DNA from: Strongyloides papillosus
Lineage: Eukaryota; Nematoda; Chromadorea; Rhabditida; Strongyloididae
Length of the DNA stretch: 64,000 nucleotides
Assembly (NCBI GenBank): GCA_005656395.1
Contig: SRSI01000008.1
Location: 62,001 to 126,000, forward strand
Reading direction: 5' to 3'
Under the pieces are notes generated by a model. It made no database searches. It was not told the origin of the DNA and worked only from the letters and a program-made list of their open reading frames with translations. This document shows, piece by piece, positions 1 to 13,019 of this stretch (position 1 is the first letter of the stretch; each line of letters starts with the position of its first letter). The position numbers and the translations under genes are program-made.

Positions 1-2890
1 TAGTGATTCAAAAAAGGATAATTATGAATCTTATGTAAATCACGTAATATCTCAATTTGAAGGGAGATATATTAATATTAACGAATCAGAAAAATACAAC
101 TTAAACTTCATTGTGTTATTGGTATGTTTATAAAATATTTTAAAAGAATAAAATAAACAAGTCATTTTCATTCAAAAAAAAATTTAATAGCAAAATTTTT
201 AAATTAACCAAAAATCTTAATGTTTAAAATCTATTATTAATAAAAAATATGTATTTTTTTATTATTTTTGCTAAAAAAAATTATTATTAAGATTACTTAA
301 AGGCAACAATCAACAAAATAGTATTTGTCAAATTTTATTTAAACATTGGAATATTTAATTCTCGATATTTATTTATTTTGTATGTTGCATAAAATAGTTT
401 TTTTTATCTCATAATAATATAATACAAATATCGTAAGGTTAAAAAACTATTTAAAGATATTTTGGTTGAAAAATAATTATAAAATAGCTTAAATGATAAA
501 ATTCTTACTATTTAAAATGTTTCAAATTTTTGTAAACATTACGTATTTGAAAATTTTTTATTTAAAATTAAATTATAACCGAATTCAAATTAATCAAATA
601 AACTTTAGGTGATCATCCACTGATGCAAAATATTTTTCATGAACTTCAAAATTACAGATCAGTTGGAAATGTTGGGTCATGCAGAGCATGTACAATAATA
701 CCTTCAGAATATCACAAATATACTGTTTGCTCTAAAGCAAGAGATTTTCTTAAAGTAAGTTTTTTTTATTCTACAAAACAATTCCTTAAAATTTTTCTAT
801 ACCCCTAAAATCTTAAATTAAATTTAGTACACTATAATTACAATTTAATATATGATTAATAAGCGATAACAGTTAGTTGTTACAGTTATAATATTTCTTA
901 GAGAACAGCAAACTAATATTTTGTTGTCTTTTATATACATTATAACTCATTACATTCTTTGTTATTTTTAGAAATTTGATAAAAAAGTAATTATATTGTT
1001 TTAAGTTTAAGTTAAACGAATTTCAGTAATTTAAAAACAAAAAATAAGCATTTTAAATCTGGAAGTGTTGCATTTAACATATTATATATAATAATAATAT
1101 ATTGAAATATTTTAGTTACATAAAATCCCAAATATTCCTCAATATAATAACTGGTGCAGTGACAGTTTCCACGACATATTAGAAGGTGTATTGGCTAACA
1201 TTACATTTTCATGTATAAATCTTTATTTGGTTGGAACGAAAATTGATTCGAAAACTTTTAGACTTGAAATACTATCTTTAGCAAAACAATTTCAAGCAAC
1301 ACATATTCTGTCAGTTTTGCACGAAAAATTTTTTGATCTTAATAGTGAAAAACGAAAAATAAATAAGAAATCAAAGTTTCTACTGTCAGGTGAACAAAAC
1401 CAAATTCTTTGTCGCATGTTCTATGATATTTAAAAACTATTAAAGAAAGTGATGTATCAGGCTTAAACAATCCAATTTATGAATCAATGTATAGTCTTTT
1501 ACATGTAACGTTATCACTATCATACATGGTTGAGGACCATGAACAATCAGCTTCTAATATTACAAAAATGATTGATTCTTATATTGACCTTTTTTTTGTA
1601 TATCTAAAAATAACATTCCGTAAGTTAAAGTACAACTTAAAATATTAGAGGTGTGGCATAAATATTAGTTTGTTACATATAAAGTGATGTTTTTTGTAAC
1701 AATTTTTAAATGCGTATAATGATAATAAATATATCTCATGGTTATGATATATATTATAATATAGAGAAGATTCATGAGATTCTAATATTTTGTCTCTCTA
1801 TAACAAAACGTAGCTAATTATTTGAAAAAACGTGCGTCAAAATAGCCGTTTAGAAAAAATACATTTTATATATAACAAACTAATAGTATCTATAACTCTT
1901 TTGAAGCTTGAATTAATTTAATTTCAGCTAATTATACACTTTCATACAAATATCATATACTGACACATTATAAAGACTTTATTGAAAAGTTTGGTCACCC
2001 ATTAAATGTTTCAACTAAACGTTTTGAGGTAACAGAAAATTCATAATTACAGAGTGGGCCAAATTATACATCACAGTTTTAATCCGAATTTTTAGTTTTT
2101 TTAATAAAAATTTTTAACACATAGTAATATCTTTTCAAATATGATTTCAAAATATTTATACTTTATAATCATTAGTAACATGATTTACTTATGTGAATAA
2201 AAAAGAATGAGTTGTAGAAAAAATTATGCAGTTTGAATACAACTGTGATGTATATTTTGGTTTAACCTGGATATTGAGAAAACTCTAAAATAAATGTTTT
2301 AGAGCAGCCATGTTAGAATAAAAGAGGCAGCAAAGATATCTAGAAATAAAACTTCAATTTTAAAAACGATACTTGGAAAATTACACTTTTTTAATATTGC
2401 TGAGTTTGAAAAAACAGATAAAAATATTTCCAAAGTAACATCGTTAAGATCAAGCTGGATATACACAAAGCCACTGTTAAATTTAACTGAAAATTCTTTT
2501 TCAACTTCATTTGATTCTAGCTCAGAAAATATTAGACTAGGTATGTTTATGCTAATCAAATTTATTTAATTATAATAAAGATAATGAAAAATAAAATTTA
2601 AAGTTTAAATTTCTTAACATACATTATCTGCTTTTATATTTATATTATGTTTATAATCCCTAGTAAAAATCTACTAGGAATTATTAAACATATTATTGTA
2701 ATTGATTCTTATAATATAAAAATTAAAATGATATTAATGGTGTTATTAATTTTTTTTAGATCTTCACATGTTTGACGTTCAAAGATATAATGAAGTGATA
2801 AATGAAGAGTATGAAAAAATGTATCAAAAAGACAGAAATTTAGATTTATCTAATGAAGAAGAAGATGATGAATATGATGACAAAGGCTAA
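1..2890 (+). pseudogene. Transposase-like protein, family copy 1 (5' partial, six exons)
   Basis: Six exon blocks read on the plus strand: about 1-121, 609-754, 1116-1619, 1928-2028, 2303-2540 and 2760-2890 (TAA at 2888), with GT..AG introns and compatible phases from exon 2 on. Key motifs are SCRAC (exon 2), SDSFHDILEGV (exon 3), YHILTHYKDFIEKFGHP and STKRFE (exon 4), then SSHVRIKE opening exon 5. From memory, this order (Cys pair, D-xx-HD-xLEGV, K/Y-x-H-x-L-x-HY, RFE) marks a large uncharacterised eukaryotic protein family that looks mobile-element derived. The C-terminus is acidic. Lesions: exon 1 and exon 2 do not join in phase, and a 1-nt frameshift lies in the T run near 1429-1433, after which the family motif resumes in another frame. 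A paralogue lies at 17629-19754. The family assignment is recognition only, and no catalytic triad could be identified. Confidence 0.55.
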
Positions 2891-3593
2891 ATATTTCTTG
2901 TTCGATAGCCACAGTGATATGCTTCTGTGTAGTTAGTTTTATATTTACTTATACTCTATAAAGAATATTATTTTTTAAAATAAAATTTTAATATTTTTCT
3001 TTCAAAATTAACAACTGCTTTTAATTATAATGCAGATTCTCTCGATATTTTATTTTTTAAAAATAGCTTATATGGGAAAAATTTTTTTTAGTTATGTGGT
3101 GAATTTTTTTGACATCTATTTTAATCGAAAGCTAATCTTCTCTTCTGTATAATTGTAAATTTTAAGAAAGATTATTTTCAAAATATTTTTTTATCAAGTA
3201 TAAATTTTAAAATCTTAATTTTTATTTTTTTATATTATATAACATATATATGAATATAATATATATGTGTATAATTATTTGTGGGCCACGTATGTTATAG
3301 GTGCTTTTAAAAAAACTTATTTCCAAATTTCTTCGTAGACCACTGATATTAAAAATTGTATTTAGAAGAAAATATTTTCATCTGGTAAATTTTGTGTATA
3401 GCTAAACTTTATTTTTAAAAATTTATTTTAGGTGATATACTTATGTATTAAATGGAACACGAAGCTATACTAATGTAAAAGCAAAAGAAGGTATCTCTAG
3501 TACAGCAATTGTTAGTAAGTATGAGTATAATTAAAAAGATAAACCAAAAAAATTTTATTGCATATTCGACGTTATTTTTTTTTCTAGATTCTA
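2891..3593. other. AT-rich spacer with one possible short exon
   Basis: Mostly low-complexity AT-rich DNA. A possible exon ends at a consensus donor GTAAGTATG near 3511 and would precede the PDZ exon whose acceptor TTTTCTAG ends near 3587, but the phases do not agree. Nothing else is supported. Confidence 0.3.
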
Positions 3594-4290
3594 TTAATGG
3601 ATGCTTTTTCTGGAGTTCCAACATCAAAGGTTTGTCATGCTGAGACACAAAAATTTACCTTAACAGCTCCACTTGCCTCATCAGCATTATATAAAGGTTA
3701 TGGGATATCGTTACATAAATATAATATAGAGACATTCCTTACTGATGATCAAACAGGTATAAGCAAAAAGTTTAGAGCTATCTTTATATCAAATATTGAA
3801 GGAAATTCGCTTGCTGACAAATGTGGACGTCTTCAAATTGGTGATAGAATACTTGCGACAAATGATCGGTTTACAATGAATGGAGCAACAGAAGAAGCAA
3901 ATCGTATAATTAAAAATACTAAAGATTCAATTATTTTATTAGTAGAGTTTGATGTTATAGAGGCACCATTATCATTATCAAGAATGTTGTCTGTTAAATT
4001 AGTAAAAAAGAGGTAATGGCATTAGTATTAAATGTAAATCATGAGGTGAATATAAGGGAAAAAGGTAAACCACTTATCGTTAGTAAATTATTCAAGGATC
4101 TTCAGCATATAGATGCGGTTCAATACATGTTGGTGATAGAATTATTTCAATTGATGATGTTTCAATAAGTAAGTGTACTGTTGCTGAAGGTATTCGTCTT
4201 CTTCATAGATGTGGTTGTGTTCTTCATCTCTTAATACAAAAGAATCATTATATTATACAGGAACAAAAAGAAAAAAGTAATTGTAGATAA
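3594..4290 (+). pseudogene. GRIP-like multi-PDZ scaffold fragment (PDZ5-PDZ6 region)
   Basis: An open stretch from 3597 to 4016 encodes one PDZ domain: YKGYGISLHK as carboxylate-binding loop and first strand, SLADKCGRLQIGDRILATN in the middle, and TEEANRIIKN in the second helix. It is followed by a linker LLVEFDVIE..VKLVKK. After frameshifts near 4012 and 4094 a second PDZ continues (GSSAYRCGSIHVGDRIIS, then CTVAEGIRLL) to TAA at 4288. The order EFDV-linker-VKL-KK then GDxxLxID resembles PDZ5-PDZ6 of glutamate-receptor-interacting proteins, which cluster membrane receptors and cargo. Neither the N-terminal PDZ domains nor PDZ7 is visible, so this is a broken partial copy. The shift at 4094 fits one missing A in a short A run. 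Any other tandem-PDZ protein is the alternative. Confidence 0.6.
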
Positions 4291-6289
4291 ATTTATGGTG
4301 CTGTTCTAAATAAGAAAATTGATTCATCTCGAATTATATGATGAAAGCTAAAAAATTAATTGTTTACTTTTTAAAGGAAAAATTTTTGATATACTTTATT
4401 AATGGTTTTACTATTTAAATACTTTTCCTGATGATGATATTTATTGGTATGTGTTTTTTACTGGAAGTTTTATAGTAATTTATTTATAGTATCAATGGAA
4501 ATTATATACCTCCAAAGATACTATCAAATATTGAAGATAACTAAATAAGTGACAAGTTTAAGATTAAATTAATTACTACATTTTTTGTATATAAAATTGT
4601 TATTAGTTTTTTACGGCAGATACTCTTATTTATTTAATTTATGGAAAAATTTTCATTTAGAAAGAATTTTAATTAGGTGTGTGTGAATACTTTAATATAT
4701 ACGTAATTATTTACTAATATTTAACTAATTATTATGATACATCAATATGGATTAGCGTTAATTTTAATCTTAACAAGTTTTGCTAAATATATCTAATTCA
4801 CAGTTCAACTTCAGATGTTAAAGATTATCTGCCCAAGTATATTTTTGTATTAAATTTAATTAATTTTTGATTTAACTTTCTAGAATTTTAATAATTAACT
4901 ACTACTTCTTATAAGGTGTTATTCACCCAAGATTGAAGCAATAATTGATTCAAATATTGTTGAAAATTCAAGTGAAAAAAGAAAAATACTACGAATGTAA
5001 ATGATATAAATTTCTTTTTTGTTGCGTTTGTTATGATAGATAAAATATCAGTTGATGTAATAGAAAACTCAAATTCTGGCAGTATTTCCGACCGTATGAA
5101 AGATAGTGAAGAGTCTATAATACCAAAGGTTTATAATTTACAAACTTTTTTCGATGACTAGTGTAGTAAAAAGAAAGGATCTTATTAATTATACATGAAA
5201 ATAAAATACTTGGTTTGTTAATACATAATGGATAATACGAAGATAATCATATCACTATACTGGATTTATGTTCTGAAAGTTATTACTGTTTTGTGATCAT
5301 CTCTAAATGAATGTTAAAAGTTTAATAATTAATTTTATTAAAGACGTTATTTGTTGTAAAAAAGAGTGTATGTATGTGCTTTTTTTTAAATATACATTTA
5401 TCATTCAAAATTAATTAATAGTATTTTGTTTATATTTACAAAAAATACATTTATTTTTTCCTAAATTAAAAGTGTAGAAAAGGCAATTCTTCAGAATAGC
5501 CGTAGTCATCTTTTCTTATTTTTATTTTAATTTGTTATCAGAAAAAAAAATTATAAAAAGAAAATTAATTATAAAAATTACCTTCATACTTATTGAAAAA
5601 ATTTGAGAAATTAATTCCCATTTTTTAGCTTGTGTATGCACAATGGGCAACAGTGGTGAAGTTGTTGACGATAAAATGATTTTTAAATCTGAAATGTTTT
5701 TGCTTATATACAAAAAAAATTTACTGTCAAAGTATGAAGGTAAATTTCAATGTATGATATAGATGTAGGTGAAAATCATTGAGAATCACTATTGGTTATC
5801 ATTTTCGGGTAAAAGTAAATTAATGAGTGAAATTTCGTAATATATTTTATGTTTCTAAAAAAGTATTTGTTTTTTCTAGATTGTCAAGCAAATTATTATT
5901 TGGAATATTATCTATAATAAAAGTAGCATTTACAAGAGTTTTTAAAGGAAATGATGAACGCTCTTGTATTGGAAATGTTGTATTAACGTTATTAATGTAT
6001 GTTGCTGAGGTAGAATTACAAAAATCAGATGATAGAGTATTTCGTCCATAAATTCCAAAATATTCTTGATTCTTTGATGGTTATTCTTATTGTCTTTTTC
6101 TTATTAAATTATTTAATGTTTAGCAAGTTTAAAATATTCTATCAAAAATATAGAAATAGAATTTATATTTTTGGTGTATTTTTTCAAAATTTTAATAAAA
6201 ATAATACTAAAAAATTTCCATAGTAACATTTAAATTTTTTTCAAGAATAATTTATAAAAACAAATCTAAACTAAATTTTTTTAACAATT
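4291..6289. other. Region without a supported gene
   Basis: Short open stretches occur on the plus strand at 5827-6051 (a hydrophobic start, then LLMYVAEVELQKSDD) and 6029-6223, some next to acceptor-like TTTTTCTAG near 5879. No family is recognised and no coherent exon chain can be built. They could be remnants of the 3' part of the PDZ gene or chance ORFs. Confidence 0.3.
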
Positions 6290-7490
6290 ATGGCACAAAT
6301 TACTGTGGATAAAACTGAAGAAGTATTTAAAAATATTTTTAACTCTTTAGTAAAAAACAAATCATCTTTAAAACAGTCAATCAATTTTTCATTGGTAGGT
6401 GACTTGTTTTCATGTCTATTTTTTCTCAAGAATGAATTAACAAAAAGTATTTTGGATATAACTATTGGAGATTTTGTATCTGATGAAAAGTCATTATCAA
6501 AAATTACTGAAAAAATATTACTATCCTTTGATGTTTCAACACGTCATAAACTTATGGACGAGTTGGATTTGTCTAAATCTAATGCAGAATTAACGTTTTT
6601 AAATGTCAAACAATATACAGATGTCATATTTTTTAATGTTAGTGATACTGAAAAAACAGTTTTAACTGTTTTATATTGCATTAAAAAGAATTTCTTAAAT
6701 AATTTAAAAGGTCCACTGGAATTCGACTACAATGAATGGTTAGAATATGCAAAAAAACAACCTAAAAATAATAATAATGTTTTGATAACAAAATTAGAAC
6801 CTGAACATCCAATTGTGCTTACTTCATCTCCAATTAAGAAAACAAATAATTCATATCCACATTTTGACATGACTTTAAATGTAACACCAATAAAAAAAAA
6901 TTCTCCAAGTTCGTTGAACAGTTCATTGAATCGTTCAATAACAACAATATCAAATTCAATAAGTCAAGATTATTTTGAAAAAATAATAACCACACCGAAA
7001 TCATTTGTTTTAGTTGATATAATATGGAAAGAAAATGCATTACATGGTATGTCTTTTATATTTTATTAATAAATTTCCATTTAAACATTAAGATTCATCC
7101 AAAGGAATAAGAAATGCAATATATTTATTTACATTACCTATAAAAGAAAATGAAAAAAATATAAAAGTAATTGAATATCGATTTATCAAATTTAAAAGTA
7201 ATACAATTGAAACAACATTAGCTAAACACGTTTTAAATAGCATTATTAAAGAATTTCAAGATGTTAAAAATTTAACAATATTTGTTAATAGTTCGAAATG
7301 GTGCAATATTTTTAAAAATTCATTACAAATTGATCCAAATTTTGAAAATATTAATAAACTATTCACCATTATATCTGTTGAATCTTCCATCAAACACAAA
7401 TTACTTGACTTATTACTAGAAAAAACAATTCCAGATGAGGCAAAGAAAGGAAAACTATTTACTGAAACGATTGAGTTTAATAATTTTTAA
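6290..7490 (+). CDS. Unknown 384-aa protein, C-terminal RNase H-like fold (two exons)
   Basis: Exon 1 is 6290-7046 and exon 2 is 7093-7490, joined by a 46 bp intron (donor CATG|GTATGT, acceptor TTAAG). The phases match exactly (codon G|AT), giving an intact 385-codon frame, one of the few undamaged genes here. Residues 1-160 are helical and unrecognised. About residues 180-240 are Ser/Thr/Pro/Asn-rich with two TPIKK/SPIKK-like motifs, which could be kinase or DNA-contact sites. The last 130 residues show strand-strand-strand-helix, then TIETTLAKHVL and LTIFVNSSKW, the pattern of RNase H (E in the first helix, then a FTDS-like strand). Where catalytic Asp is expected there is Asn, so the fold would be inactive. 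The next gene at 8049 shows the same feature. The function is unknown; the RNase H reading is inference. Confidence 0.6.
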
Positions 7491-7971
7491 CTTAAAAAAT
7501 CTTCTTCAATTTTTTTACATCATAACTAGAAAAAGAAAATGAATTACTATTTAAAATAATCATGCATAAATTGAAACATTTTAAAATCAAATATTAGAAA
7601 TAAATTTTTTATATTTAAAGTTTTATAAATTTGTCTAACGTTGCTTTTTAGAAAATAATTTGTAATGCATTATAAAATAAAGTAGAAACTATAAAATATC
7701 TAAAAAATCAGCAAAATGACCAAAAGTTTTGAAAAGTTATAAGAAAAATTTAACTGATAAAGTTCCATGTAATATATCTTAATTAATGAATTCATTTTTA
7801 GAAAAAATTTATTTTAAACACTTAGACAAAATAAGTTTTTAAAAATTATGTCTGTCTTTTGTCAAATTCTATTCATAAATAATTTTAATATATTTAAAAA
7901 AATCACTATTCCAAATAAATATTACAAAATATATCATAAGCAACAACAATAAATATAACGGTCGAATTTTG

Positions 7972-8044
7972 CGTTTAGGATAGAAAATTATATGCTCGGG
8001 ACGAAAAATTAAGTCTGGGGTCGAAAATTTAAAGCTGAGGATGA
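7972..8044 (+). repeat. Three imperfect ~21 bp tandem units
   Basis: Three successive units begin GAAAATTATATGCTCGGGAC, GAAAAATTAAGTCTGGGGTC and GAAAATTTAAAGCTGAGGAT, immediately before the next open reading frame. They are locally GC-richer than the flanks. They may be coding-derived or a small minisatellite. Confidence 0.55.
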
Positions 8045-8048
8045 TTTT

Positions 8049-8633
8049 TTGTGTAAATTTCTCTGTGTATTATGCCAGATGCTTTTAGACATGGGTTTTG
8101 GAGAAAAAAAATTAAATATTGAATATTTAAATATTGATCGTGACCCACATATGTTGGCTAAATTGATATTAGAATCTACTTTTACAAAAGCAGCAATAAA
8201 AGTAAATACTAATGATTTTGATCAACTTGTATCGTTTGCAGGAGAAGATAGAGAAGGCACAACATTCAACGGTAAAAAACAAATGAGAATTAACATGACG
8301 ATCGAGTTGGCATTAGCTAATGGCTTAATTTTATTGCTAAATCAAGTAGAAGATAAAAATATAATAATATTTACCAATAATTTGAATTTTTTTGAGGTAT
8401 CTTTTGCATATACTTTTGAAATTTTCCTATGTTTTTCTATACTCTTTATATATAACTTTAACTTTCAGATATTAAAAAATTTTAATCATATGTATAAATA
8501 TGACTTTGATGGTTTTTTTTATGGTGAAAATCTTTTAACAATGAAATCTTTGACAGAAGTAATTGAAAAAAAGCATATAAAAATTGTATTGGCTAATAAA
8601 AACTTATATTTCCCTGAAAAATACAATATTTGA
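8049..8633 (+). CDS. RNase H-like protein, active site degenerate (two exons)
   Basis: The frame is open through a likely 72 bp intron: exon 1 ends at 8396 (GAG|GTATCT) and exon 2 starts at 8469 after AACTTTCAG, both in phase 0, ending with TGA at 8633. Residues 60-125 read VSFAGEDREGTTFNGKKQM, then NMTIELALANGL and IIIFTNNLNF. This is the order of RNase HI strands, the helix with the catalytic Glu, and the fourth strand that normally reads FTDS. The Asp positions are Asn or missing, as in the upstream gene at 6290, suggesting that the two are tandem divergent relatives. The true start is uncertain: the first ATG in the frame is near 8080, and the region before it overlaps the 21 bp repeats. 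It could be a recruited non-catalytic fold or a decaying copy of the enzyme at 13020. Confidence 0.5.
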   Translation: MCKFLCVLCQMLLDMGFGEKKLNIEYLNIDRDPHMLAKLILESTFTKAAIKVNTNDFDQLVSFAGEDREGTTFNGKKQMRINMTIELALANGLILLLNQVEDKNIIIFTNNLNFFEVSFAYTFEIFLCFSILFIYNFNFQILKNFNHMYKYDFDGFFYGENLLTMKSLTEVIEKKHIKIVLANKNLYFPEKYNI

Positions 8634-8639
8634 AGTAGT

Positions 8640-10200
8640 GATCAGATATAACATATGGAAGTATACAATCTATTATTTATGTGTTAATTATACCATTATT
8701 TAGTAAATCATATTCATTAGTATAAAAATATATTAATAAAATTATAAAAATTAAACAATTACGTGTAAATGCATAAATAAAATATATGTTACATTGAAAG
8801 ATTTCTGTTGCCTTATAATTAATATTGTTTTCAAGAAAGAATATAATACATAACATTAGCAAAGCATAAAAATTTTTGAATAAAAAATTGTATGTATGTA
8901 AAAAAATATGGCATGTAACAATTTAACAAAATTGATATGTTTTGCATCACGGTTAAAATGTATGCCTGTACAACACATTTTACATATTTTTTGAATATTT
9001 CAGTGGTAATTTTAAAAAAAAATATGCCATGATATGTGCAATAATAAATATATTTATCATACGAAATACAATAAATGTTTTTCAGACTGATTTTTAATTA
9101 TCTTTAAATAGTTTTAGTAAATATAAGTTTCAGAAATTAAAAAATTTTATAATAATAATAATAAAAAGCATTAACTATTTAACTACACAAGTATGATTTA
9201 TTTAAAACATTATTTCATTATGCTTTTTATAATAAAAACATTAGAAAGTTATTTTTTTGTTATGAACAGAGGTATATAATTCTTTTAAACTTCCATAAAT
9301 TTAATTTTTTAAAATGATCTTTAAAGATAATATGAAAAAGTGAATTATAATAATTCAAATTATTAAAACATATTAATAAAGATTCTACGATATTTTAATA
9401 AATTTTTTTAGTTAATATACTAAATAAAATAGGAAAAAATAATATAATAAATAAAATGTTATTGTTGCTATTAGATTGTTTAAAAAAAATAATTTTTGTT
9501 AAAACATTCGCAAGTTTCTACAAATTTGACTTTTAATAGAGTAATTTATAATATATTATAAATAAAAAGTTATACTCTAAAATGTTCATAATACTGTAAA
9601 AAAAATCAAAATTCAATAAAGATTTGCATTACTTAAAAAAACAATTGAAATCAAATATATATTTAGTTTATATAAAATCATTTATTGTTATAATTTTATT
9701 ATTCATTCTGTTTTTCTGAGTAAAAAGATCTGTAACCGTTGCACAAAACACTAGTTTGTTTGACTGATTACAATATAAAATATTCTATTAAAACAATTTG
9801 AAATATTCATCTTTGTAACAATATTATGACTGGATTATTTAAGAAAATTTTAATTTAAATTCAGTTTGTAGTCATTAACAAACTATACATGTTTTGTCGA
9901 ATTTATCGTAACTTTTAACAAAAAATTTTCAGTGTAATCATTTAAAAGCAATAAAATTCTCTATTTAGACATTTGTTTTTTGGTATAAAAATCAAAAAAT
10001 TACATGTTTTCACTAGGCTCATTCGTTTTTTCTTAAGAAAAATATTAACTCTTATTTGTCTAACTGAATATTTCACCAGTTCTTCGAAATAGTACTATTC
10101 CATCTATGAAGTCTTTGAGAATTTCTAGCTTATCTCTGTTGTGTGTCCTTAACACATTTCACAATAGTAGACACTTTACAAATAAAAGACAACATAAATA
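8640..10200. other. AT-rich intergenic DNA, no gene seen
   Basis: Stretches of poly-A/T and TAA/ATT runs with no codon structure on either strand. No RNA gene or repeat with clear ends was recognised. Confidence 0.5.
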
Positions 10201-10314
10201 TCATACTAACAATAATTATTAGAAAGATATAATTCATATAAAGTTCAACAAAAATGATCATACTAACAATAATTATTAGAAAGATATAATTCATATAAAG
10301 TTCAACAAAAATGA
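10201..10314 (+). repeat. Exact 57 bp tandem duplication
   Basis: The 57 bp starting TCATACTAACAATAATTATT at 10201 is repeated without change from 10258. The minus-strand ORF across it therefore shows a 19-residue repeat, which is probably not coding. Perfect identity implies a recent duplication. Confidence 0.9.
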
Positions 10315-10517
10315 TCATACATAACAAAATTAATTTTTTTAAACTAGATGATAACTTAAAATATTTTTCAAAATTGCATTGGTTTTCGTAGATCTTTAGT
10401 AAAAACGTTCCCATGTTATGAAATTCTTCAGATTACCAGAACCCATTATCTGTTTTAAGTTATGAGTATACTGGATGATGGTGGTTATTGTCATAGCGAG
10501 TCAATACATACTAGCTT

Positions 10518-10581
10518 AAATAAGGCTAGTGTGAATTCATTCAGAAATGTTAATCCACACAAGCCCAAATAAGGCTAGTGT
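10518..10581 (+). repeat. Hairpin flanked by a 15 bp direct repeat
   Basis: AAATAAGGCTAGTGT occurs at 10518 and again at 10567. Between them GGCTAGTGTGAATT (10524) pairs imperfectly with AATCCACACAAGCC (ending 10565), giving a roughly 14 bp stem with two mismatches and a 14-nt loop. It is possibly the end of a small mobile element. Confidence 0.5.
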
Positions 10582-10609
10582 AGATTTACCCAAATTTCTG
10601 ATATGCGTT

Positions 10610-11165
10610 ATAGAAAAGTCACTAGTATTAATGTTTGAGTTTTCAAAATTAACTCTTTCAAAGTTATATGATTTTTAATATTGTGCAAATATGTTAAAGA
10701 ATCTTTCATATTTAATACAATCTTTGAGGTTTCTAGCGCATTATATGTATTTTTGTAACTTCTTGATCTATAAAATATATGCTTATCGGGTGTATAAATC
10801 TGAATAAAGTAGACTGAGAGCACTGAATATAGAATATTTACGCCCTTTTCTATGTACACCTAGAAAGTTAAATATTTAAGTAATTCTAAAAATATTGCAG
10901 ATCAAGCAGCATGTCTTTCAAATTCATCTTTTATTACTATAATTAATTGTATACTTATTCGTAGCCTCCCCTAATGATGTGAGTAATACGTCTACTATGT
11001 AGTTGGTGATGTGGTTGTTTAACATGATTTTTCTTGCAGTATTGAAAAGACTAGTTTTTAGTTTTTGTCTATCCAGTGATCAGCAGATGGGATATCTGTG
11101 GAAGATGTCCTATCTTGTGAGCAGTGGGAGTAATTTAGCTAACATTTGAGGATCGCAACTGATAT
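10610..11165 (-). pseudogene. Decayed coding remnant, family unknown
   Basis: On the minus strand this part is GC-richer than its surroundings and holds broken protein-like stretches: PQMLAKLLPLLTR near 11150, KLKTSLFNTARKIMLNNH near 11050, and RKYSIFSALSLLYSDLYTR near 10830 after an acceptor-like CTTTCTAG. Many stops interrupt these segments and they lie in different frames. The leucine-rich helical pattern suggests a helical-repeat protein, but no family can be named. Confidence 0.35.
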
Positions 11166-11274
11166 TTAAATGTTTAATAATTAAATTTTTTCTTAAAAAC
11201 ACATATCTAATGCATTTGACATAGTATATGACAATTAATGCTTGTTTTTTCTTATTTTTAATTTATCTATAGAA

Positions 11275-11960
11275 TTAAAATTAAAAAAACGAAAATCTGA
11301 AGTTTATGAATGTAAAATGTGAAGTTTAAAATATCATAAAAGCCAGATTAAAATGACTTCATAGATTACTTGACTCTAACAGCACCAGGCTTTAATTTAT
11401 ATATGTATGTGTTTAAAAATCAGGAATTGATTTTTTTATAAAATATATAAATTAAAAATAATAACTATTATATAATTAGTATATAGTAGTAATAAATTAT
11501 TTAAAACTTAAAAAATTAAAAAATATTTCTCTTTGTTTTAGAAGGTGATTAATTGGTTCACCAAAGTGATTTATTAAAGAAATATTTTATATGATAGCAA
11601 AAGTGCCAAAAATGAGAAAACATTAAAGTAAAAATAATGAGTTTCTTTTGGCAATATCATCCAAATATTCACCTTGATACAATGATTGATCCTTAGAATA
11701 TTGAAAATCATTAGTTTGTACATCTAATGTAGTGGTCTACATGAAAGATGTTTACCTTTTAACAGAAGATTTCAATAATTATTTTCTTTACGTTTTTTTT
11801 CACTTTCTTATGAAAACGATTTATATTTCGTTTTTAACAGCAAGATGAAGATAAATAAAAAGTGCATTTTTTCATCTCTGACATTAAAACATAAAAAACG
11901 AAAATCTGAAGTTTATGAATGAAAAAATGCCAAGTTTGAAGTATTACAAGGTAGCCAGAT
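11275..11960 (+). repeat. Diverged ~100 bp repeat pair, 600 bp apart
   Basis: AACGAAAATCTGAAGTTTAT at about 11288 recurs at about 11898, and similarity continues for roughly 90 bp (..CCAGATT...TAGATTA). Between the copies are AT-rich sequences without a gene. The pair may be the remains of one duplicated mobile element. Confidence 0.55.
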
Positions 11961-13015
11961 TTAAATAATTTCGTAGATTAATTAAAAAGAAGGGAAAAAC
12001 AAGTAGTGATTGTCAGACATTATGTTAATTGTATTAGAAATGTGTCTTGATGGAAAAAAATAACTACTAAAAAATTAAACATTTTAAAAATGAAAATAAG
12101 TTTAATTCGTACTTTAATTATGCAAATTTTAGAAATCGTACTTTATTGTACAATTTCTGCATGATATGAAAGATCTTATGCTATAATAATAAAACGTATA
12201 TTAAAGTACGATATAATTGTTCTTCAAAACTATTAATTTAATATATAATTGAAATTGTATATTAAATAATAGATAAATTAATAAAGAATTAATTAGGTAT
12301 TTAATCTTTATTTTAAATAGTTTTTATTTATAATTTTTTTTGAACCTTTTTTTCGTGTCACATAATTCCACTTATATCAATAATTAATTTTGTTTAAAAA
12401 ACAATTATATTTTTGTTTGTGTCAAAGTTTATTATTTAAAAATGATACTTCATAATAAATACATTTTATTTGTATAAAATCACTTTTTTAAAGTGATTAT
12501 ATTAATTTAATAAAGACATTTTTAAACAATATTTATGACTCTTTTCAAGCATATGAAAAACAAAAAATCATTATATAACACAATTATTTTATGTTAAATA
12601 TATGTTTTATTTTAGATAAATTCACCTTAAATTTATAATAATTGTATGGAAATATTAAAAATATGTTTTAAAAAATGTTTTATATAGTATACTTTTTGAA
12701 CAAATATGTAATGAATTATTTAAAATGTTACATACAATTATAAGACGAATAACATACAAAAATTTTTTTATAATATACTCTTTAAATAAATATGTAGTCA
12801 ATTATTTAAAATGTTACATACAATCATAAAACGTGCAACATGCACATATTTTTTAAATGTATATGTATATTACGAGAATATACTAATACATAATAATTAA
12901 ACAATCGTGAATATTCTTTTTTAAATCGTAAAAAAATAAATGATACTACAAATATATTTTAAAATAATTTATTGGATATAAAGAAAAATTAACACAGGAA
13001 AAATTAAAATTTTTC
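11961..13015. repeat. AT-rich spacer with an 86 bp diverged tandem pair
   Basis: TTATTTAAAATGTTACATACAAT occurs near 12717 and 12803 with similar flanks (ATATACT...AAATATGTA), so a unit of about 86 bp is duplicated. The rest has no coding structure. TTACATACAA-like words recur at 27120. Confidence 0.5.
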
Positions 13016-13019
13016 AACT

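Noticed and set aside
10130..10414. Minus-strand ORF with a repeated 19-residue hydrophobic unit
   Set aside because: The repeat comes from an exact 57 bp DNA duplication in low-complexity AT-rich sequence; no coding bias outside it.
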